NCBI GenBank assembly: GCA_964494475.1
Contig: CAZBRS010000012.1
Location: forward strand, 40,774 to 104,773
DNA from: CAZBRS01 sp964494475
GTDB lineage: Bacteria > Myxococcota_A > UBA9042 > CAZBRS01
Reading direction: 5' to 3'
Length of the DNA: 64,000 nt
Positions 60,679 to 64,000 of this stretch are shown in pieces. The notes under the pieces are model-generated. The model was not told the origin of the DNA. It made no database searches and worked only from the letters and a program-made list of their open reading frames with translations. The position numbers and the translations under genes were made by a program. Numbering within the stretch: the first letter of the stretch is position 1; each line of letters begins with the position of its first letter.

Positions 60679-61715
60679 CCTTCGTCGGTCGGCAGCGGCG
60701 GCAGATTCGACCTGCGCCGCTCGGCCAGGTCGGCGGCGAAGCGCGCGGCCTGCTCGTCCGGGTCGACCAGCTCCGAGAAGCCGTTCGCGAGCTCCAGCCC
60801 GCCGGCGTACAGCTCGACGCGCTCGGCCACGCGCGGGTCGCCGGCTTTGCGCCGCGCCAGCGACGCCATCGAGGCCGGCCACTCGATCAGGAACTCGGGG
60901 GCTTCGACGCCCAGCGTGGGATCGACGCGCTCGACCAGCACGCGCTCCTGCTCGTCGGCGGTCAGCGCGTCGGGGTCGGAGACGCCGCCGCGCTCCCGGA
61001 GGGCGTCGCGGAACGTGAGGCGTCGCCACGGGCGCGACAGGTCGAGGCGGCGACCGCCGGCGGACAGCGACGAGCCGAGCCCCAGCGTCGCGGCCAGTCC
61101 CGTGATGAGCTCTTCGCAGTCGGTCATCAGCGCTTCGTAGTCGGCGTAAGCTCGGTACCACTCGAGCATGCTGAACTCGACGCGGTGGCGCCGGCCGTGC
61201 TCGCCGTCGCGGAACACCTTGCAGAGCTGGAAGATCCGCTCCATCCCGCCGGCCAGCAGCCGCTTCATCTGGTACTCGGGGCTCGTGATGAGGTAGCGCG
61301 TGGTCGGGGGCGCGCCGTAGCGCTCGGAGACGCGCGCGGCGACCGGGGCCAGGTGCACCTCGACGCCTGCGCTCTCGACCAGCAGGGGGGTCTCGACCTC
61401 GACGAACCCGTGCGCGCGGAAGAACGCGCGTACGCCGTCGACGATGACGGCGCGCTGCCCCAGGTTGCGGTGCAGGCGGCCGCCGTCGCGTTGCAGGCGC
61501 AGCAGGTCAGAGCCCGCGGGCGGGAAGGGCTGGCGGGCGGAGCGCCCCACCACGGTGCAGGCCTGCACGGCGTCGCCTTCGAGCGCGAGCGTGACGAAGT
61601 CGCCGGCCAGGGGCTCGGCGAGGTGGAGAGGAAACGAGAAGACTCGCGGAACGCCGTCGGCCAGCAGGACCAGCCGGGCGTCGACGACGGCGAGGACGCG
61701 ACCGCTCTGCTTCAC
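60561..61715 (-). CDS. epmA: EF-P lysine ligase EpmA (GenX/PoxA)
   Basis: EpmA attaches beta-lysine to the conserved Lys of elongation factor P. The 384-residue protein is a class II lysyl-tRNA-synthetase-like enzyme with an OB-like N-terminal part and motifs VEVETPLL, FRDGEHGRRHRVEFSMLEWYRAY and GIALGVDRLVMLLLGE. It is longer at the N-terminus than E. coli EpmA (325 residues). It begins at GTG 61715, one base after the efp stop, without its own Shine-Dalgarno, so it is probably translated by re-initiation. Confidence 0.85.
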   Translation of the reverse strand: MKQSGRVLAVVDARLVLLADGVPRVFSFPLHLAEPLAGDFVTLALEGDAVQACTVVGRSARQPFPPAGSDLLRLQRDGGRLHRNLGQRAVIVDGVRAFFRAHGFVEVETPLLVESAGVEVHLAPVAARVSERYGAPPTTRYLITSPEYQMKRLLAGGMERIFQLCKVFRDGEHGRRHRVEFSMLEWYRAYADYEALMTDCEELITGLAATLGLGSSLSAGGRRLDLSRPWRRLTFRDALRERGGVSDPDALTADEQERVLVERVDPTLGVEAPEFLIEWPASMASLARRKAGDPRVAERVELYAGGLELANGFSELVDPDEQAARFAADLAERRRSNLPPLPTDEGYLEALRVGVPPSAGIALGVDRLVMLLLGETDIANVLAF

Positions 61716-61716
61716 G

Positions 61717-62283
61717 CTATTTGTTGACGCGCTCGACGTATTCGCCGGTGCGGGTGTCGATGCGCAGGGTGTCGGTGTCGGTCACGAAGAGGGGCACCTG
61801 AACCTCGGCGCCGGTCTCGAGCGTGGCGCCCTTGCTGGCGCCGGTGGCCGTGTTGCCCTTCACGGCGGGCTCGGTGTAGGTGACCTTGAGGTCGACGAAG
61901 GTCGGCAACTCGACCGAGATGGGCTTGCCGTTGTAGAACTGCAGCTCGAGCTGCATGTTCTCGAGCAGCCACTTGGCCGAGTCGCCCAGTTGCTCGCGCG
62001 TGCACGAGAACTGGTCGAACGTGTCGTTGTTCATGAAGTGGAAGTCGTCGCCGTCGGCGTACATGAACGCCACCGACTGCACGTCGAGCGTGACGGGCTC
62101 GAGCTTCTCGCCCGTCTTGTAGTTGCGCTCGAGCACCTGTCCGGTGGTGAGGCTCTTGGTGCGGATGGTCGTGAACGCGTTGCCCTTGCCGGGCTTCACG
62201 AACTGGAAGTCGATGACGATGCAGGGCTGGTCGTTGATCTTGACCTTCAGGCCCTTGCGAACGTCGGAGGTCTCGTACATCAT
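61717..62283 (-). CDS. efp: Translation elongation factor P
   Basis: EF-P rescues ribosomes stalled at polyproline. The 188-residue protein has three beta-barrel domains. The loop KPGKGNAF contains the Lys that EpmA modifies. Its Pro-rich neighbours (for example the Ala-Pro tail of the lipoprotein at 10408) are typical clients. ATG 62283 or 62280 both fit; GGAG is 10 bases upstream. The operon order is efp-epmA. A beta-lysine-making EpmB is not in the window. Confidence 0.95.
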   Translation of the reverse strand: MMYETSDVRKGLKVKINDQPCIVIDFQFVKPGKGNAFTTIRTKSLTTGQVLERNYKTGEKLEPVTLDVQSVAFMYADGDDFHFMNNDTFDQFSCTREQLGDSAKWLLENMQLELQFYNGKPISVELPTFVDLKVTYTEPAVKGNTATGASKGATLETGAEVQVPLFVTDTDTLRIDTRTGEYVERVNK

Positions 62284-62321
62284 GATGGAGGCGCTCCCCA
62301 AGGGAGAATCAGGGCCGCACC

Positions 62322-62348
62322 ATTACACCCGAATAGCACGGGATGCAA
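62322..62348 (-). promoter_or_regulatory. Candidate efp promoter
   Basis: On the minus strand TGTAAT (62327-62322) is a five-of-six -10. TTGCAT (62348-62343) lies 15 bases upstream, a short spacer. Transcription would start about 35 bases before efp. Confidence 0.3.
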
Positions 62349-62368
62349 GCACTTTTGGAGGATCGACG

Positions 62369-63283
62369 ATGCTGAAGGGTACGATGACCGCGCTGGTGAC
62401 GCCCTTCCTGGCCGACGGCTCGCTCGATGAGGTCGGGCTGCTGGCCTTGGTGGCACGCCAGGTCGAGGCGGGCGTCGAGGTGGTGATCCCGTGCGGCACG
62501 ACCGGCGAGAGCCCGGCCCTCTCCGACGCCGAGCAGCTGCGGCTCATCGAGTTGACGGTGCAGGCGTGTCGCGGGACGGGCACGCGCGTGTTCGCGGGCA
62601 CCGGGTCGAACAACACGCCCCGCACCATCGAAAGAACGCTGCAGGCGCGCGACCTGGGCGCCGACGGGGCGCTGGTGGTCACGCCGGCCTACAACAAGCC
62701 CACGCCCGACGGGCTGGTGGCGCATTACCGCGCCGTCACCGGGGCGAGCGCGGGCTTTCCGATCCTGCTGTACAACGTTCCGGGACGCACGGGCGTGAAC
62801 ATGACGGCCGAGACCACGCTCCGCGTTGCAGCAATGCCGGGCGTGGTGGGCATCAAGGAGGCCTCGGGCAGCATCGTCCAGGCGTCCGAGATCCTGGCCG
62901 GGGCGCCGCACGGCTTCGCCGTCATCTCGGGCGACGACCCGCTCACGTTGCCCCTGCTGGCGCTGGGCGGCACGGGCGTCGTGTCGGTGGTGTCGAACGT
63001 GGTGCCGGAGCGCGTGAAGGCATTGGTCGACGCCGGGCTGGCCGGCGACTTCGCGACCGCGCGGCGCCTGCACTTCGAGCTGCTGCCCCTCGCCCGGGCG
63101 CTCTTCCTCGAGACGAGCCCGGCGCCCTGCAAGGCGGCGCTGACCCTGCTGGGCCTGCCGGCCGGCGACGTGCGGCTGCCGCTGGTGCCCATCGGCGAGA
63201 AGACCCGCGCGGCCGTGGCCGAGGCCCTGACGGCGATTCGTGAATCGCCCCTGCCCACCGTGTCTGGCGGAGGGCGGGGATGA
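62369..63283 (+). CDS. dapA: 4-hydroxy-tetrahydrodipicolinate synthase
   Basis: DapA condenses pyruvate with aspartate semialdehyde in lysine and diaminopimelate synthesis. The 304-residue TIM-barrel protein has CGTTGESPAL, the Tyr of PAYNKPTPDG and YNVPGRTGV, and the Schiff-base Lys in GIKEASG. GGAG lies eight bases before ATG 62369. It overlaps dapB by the ATGA junction. It is divergent from efp. Confidence 0.95.
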   Translation: MLKGTMTALVTPFLADGSLDEVGLLALVARQVEAGVEVVIPCGTTGESPALSDAEQLRLIELTVQACRGTGTRVFAGTGSNNTPRTIERTLQARDLGADGALVVTPAYNKPTPDGLVAHYRAVTGASAGFPILLYNVPGRTGVNMTAETTLRVAAMPGVVGIKEASGSIVQASEILAGAPHGFAVISGDDPLTLPLLALGGTGVVSVVSNVVPERVKALVDAGLAGDFATARRLHFELLPLARALFLETSPAPCKAALTLLGLPAGDVRLPLVPIGEKTRAAVAEALTAIRESPLPTVSGGGRG

Positions 63284-64000
63284 CCGGGCTGTTCGTGGTG
63301 GGCGCCCTGGGGCGCATGGGCCGGGCCGTCCGCGAGGCGCTCGAGCACGACGGCTCCGCCGGCTGGGTGGGCGGCCTCGACGTACGCGAGCAGCCCGAGT
63401 TGGGGGTGGTGGCGGGGCTCCAGCGCCTGCCGACGGGCGTCGACGCCGTCCTCGACTTTTCGCACCCGGCGGTGCTGTCCGAGTCCTTGCGCCTGGCCGT
63501 GCAGGCGCGCGTTCCCCTGGTGGTGGGTACGACTGGGCTGGGCGCCCCGCACGAGGCCGCGCTCGCCGAAGCGGCGCGCTTCGTCCCGGTGGTGGCCAGC
63601 CCCAACCTGAGCGTGGGCGTGAACGTGCTCTTCCACTTGGCCGGCGAGCTCGCCCGGTTGCTGGGGCCGGCCTACGACCTCGAGATCGTCGAGCTGCACC
63701 ACAACCGCAAGAAGGACGCGCCGAGCGGCACGGCCCTGCGCCTGTACGAGGTCCTGGCCGAGGCACGCGAGGGCAGCCGGCGCGTCGCGGGGCGCGACGG
63801 GGCGGTCGGAGCGCGCGAGCCCTCCGAGATCGGCGTGCACGCGGTGCGCGCCGGCGACGTGGTCGGCGAGCACCGCCTGATCGCCGCGGGCAACGACGAG
63901 GTGATCGAGCTCGTGCACCGCGCGGGCTCACGCCAGTGCCTGGCGCGCGGCGCGGTCGACACCGCGCTGCGGCTCGTGGGCCGCGCGCCGGGGCGGTATC
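63280..64000 (+). CDS. dapB: 4-hydroxy-tetrahydrodipicolinate reductase (cut by window end)
   Basis: DapB uses NAD(P)H to reduce the product of DapA. The readable 240 residues start with a nucleotide-binding segment (FVVGALGRMGRAV), then DFSHPAV, VVGTTGL, SPNLSVGVNVLF, and the signature ELHHNRKKDAPSGTA with the catalytic His. The last residues GRAPGRY suggest only a short tail is missing. It overlaps dapA and follows it in the same operon. Confidence 0.95.
   Translation, partial: MTGLFVVGALGRMGRAVREALEHDGSAGWVGGLDVREQPELGVVAGLQRLPTGVDAVLDFSHPAVLSESLRLAVQARVPLVVGTTGLGAPHEAALAEAARFVPVVASPNLSVGVNVLFHLAGELARLLGPAYDLEIVELHHNRKKDAPSGTALRLYEVLAEAREGSRRVAGRDGAVGAREPSEIGVHAVRAGDVVGEHRLIAAGNDEVIELVHRAGSRQCLARGAVDTALRLVGRAPGRY

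Overview
The window looks like a draft-genome contig from a high-GC, Gram-negative, deltaproteobacterial or Myxococcota-like organism. Evidence: consistently GC-rich coding DNA, outer-membrane and lipoprotein genes, a MYXO-CTERM-like C-terminus (gene 28279-30333), multihaem cytochromes, a giant Cys-rich repeat protein, and housekeeping genes (era, guaB, trpS, nadD, uppP, lgt, efp, epmA, dapA, dapB). A run of exactly 100 N (44962-45061) marks a scaffold join, so nothing should be read across it. The lineage is inferred and was not tested by a database search.

Layout. 1-3056: era (cut by the window edge), then a plus-strand set of an Rrf2 regulator, a DUF438/haemerythrin/PAS protein, a DUF2249 protein and a cupin, resembling nitrosative or oxygen stress modules. 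3118-5136: an RHH/PIN toxin-antitoxin pair and an AAA/DUF4143 ATPase. 5219-12794 (minus): outer-membrane barrel plus LolA-like protein, a small membrane protein, a GMP-synthase-like protein that has lost its catalytic residues, guaB, a large lipoprotein and an SPFH protein. 12930-19455 (plus): a tightly packed operon of a histidine kinase with two haem-c motifs in its sensor, a response-regulator receiver domain fused to a membrane cytochrome b, a 13-haem cytochrome, and a 17-haem cytochrome fused to another cytochrome b. This is the strongest candidate for a new system: a redox-sensing two-component pathway whose output appears to be an electron-transfer protein rather than DNA.

19469-27343 is an accessory island. 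It has two DUF4143 ATPases with palindromic operators, a DUF4143 gene remnant, PIN/AbrB and BrnT/BrnA toxin-antitoxin pairs, a low-GC cyclase-fold gene with a damaged start, a small PD-ExK nuclease next to a Dam methylase, and an MNT/HEPN pair. The low-GC gene lies between two inverted copies of a roughly 192-bp GC-rich element. The two copies form the same three hairpins, and two of these are kept by compensatory base changes.

27375-32008: secreted or lipid-anchored proteins (metallophosphoesterase, MYXO-CTERM protein, lipoprotein). 31995-43583 (minus): BatA-like, DUF58, MoxR ATPase, a peptidase-MA-like/TPR protein, a DUF4175-like protein, nadD, DUF1343, uppP and trpS, mostly with overlapping or touching ends. 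43718-55432: a DNA methyltransferase cut by the gap, a 2998-residue secreted protein of 43 disintegrin-like and 20 partner Cys-rich modules ending in IPTL-CTERM, and an orphan DNA methyltransferase. 55414-64000: lgt, an HD-GYP regulator with a non-phosphorylatable receiver, an FAD-dependent oxidoreductase, a pseudokinase, epmA-efp and dapA-dapB (dapB cut by the window end). Several plus-strand genes appear to start at or within a few bases of the predicted transcription start, suggesting leaderless mRNAs.
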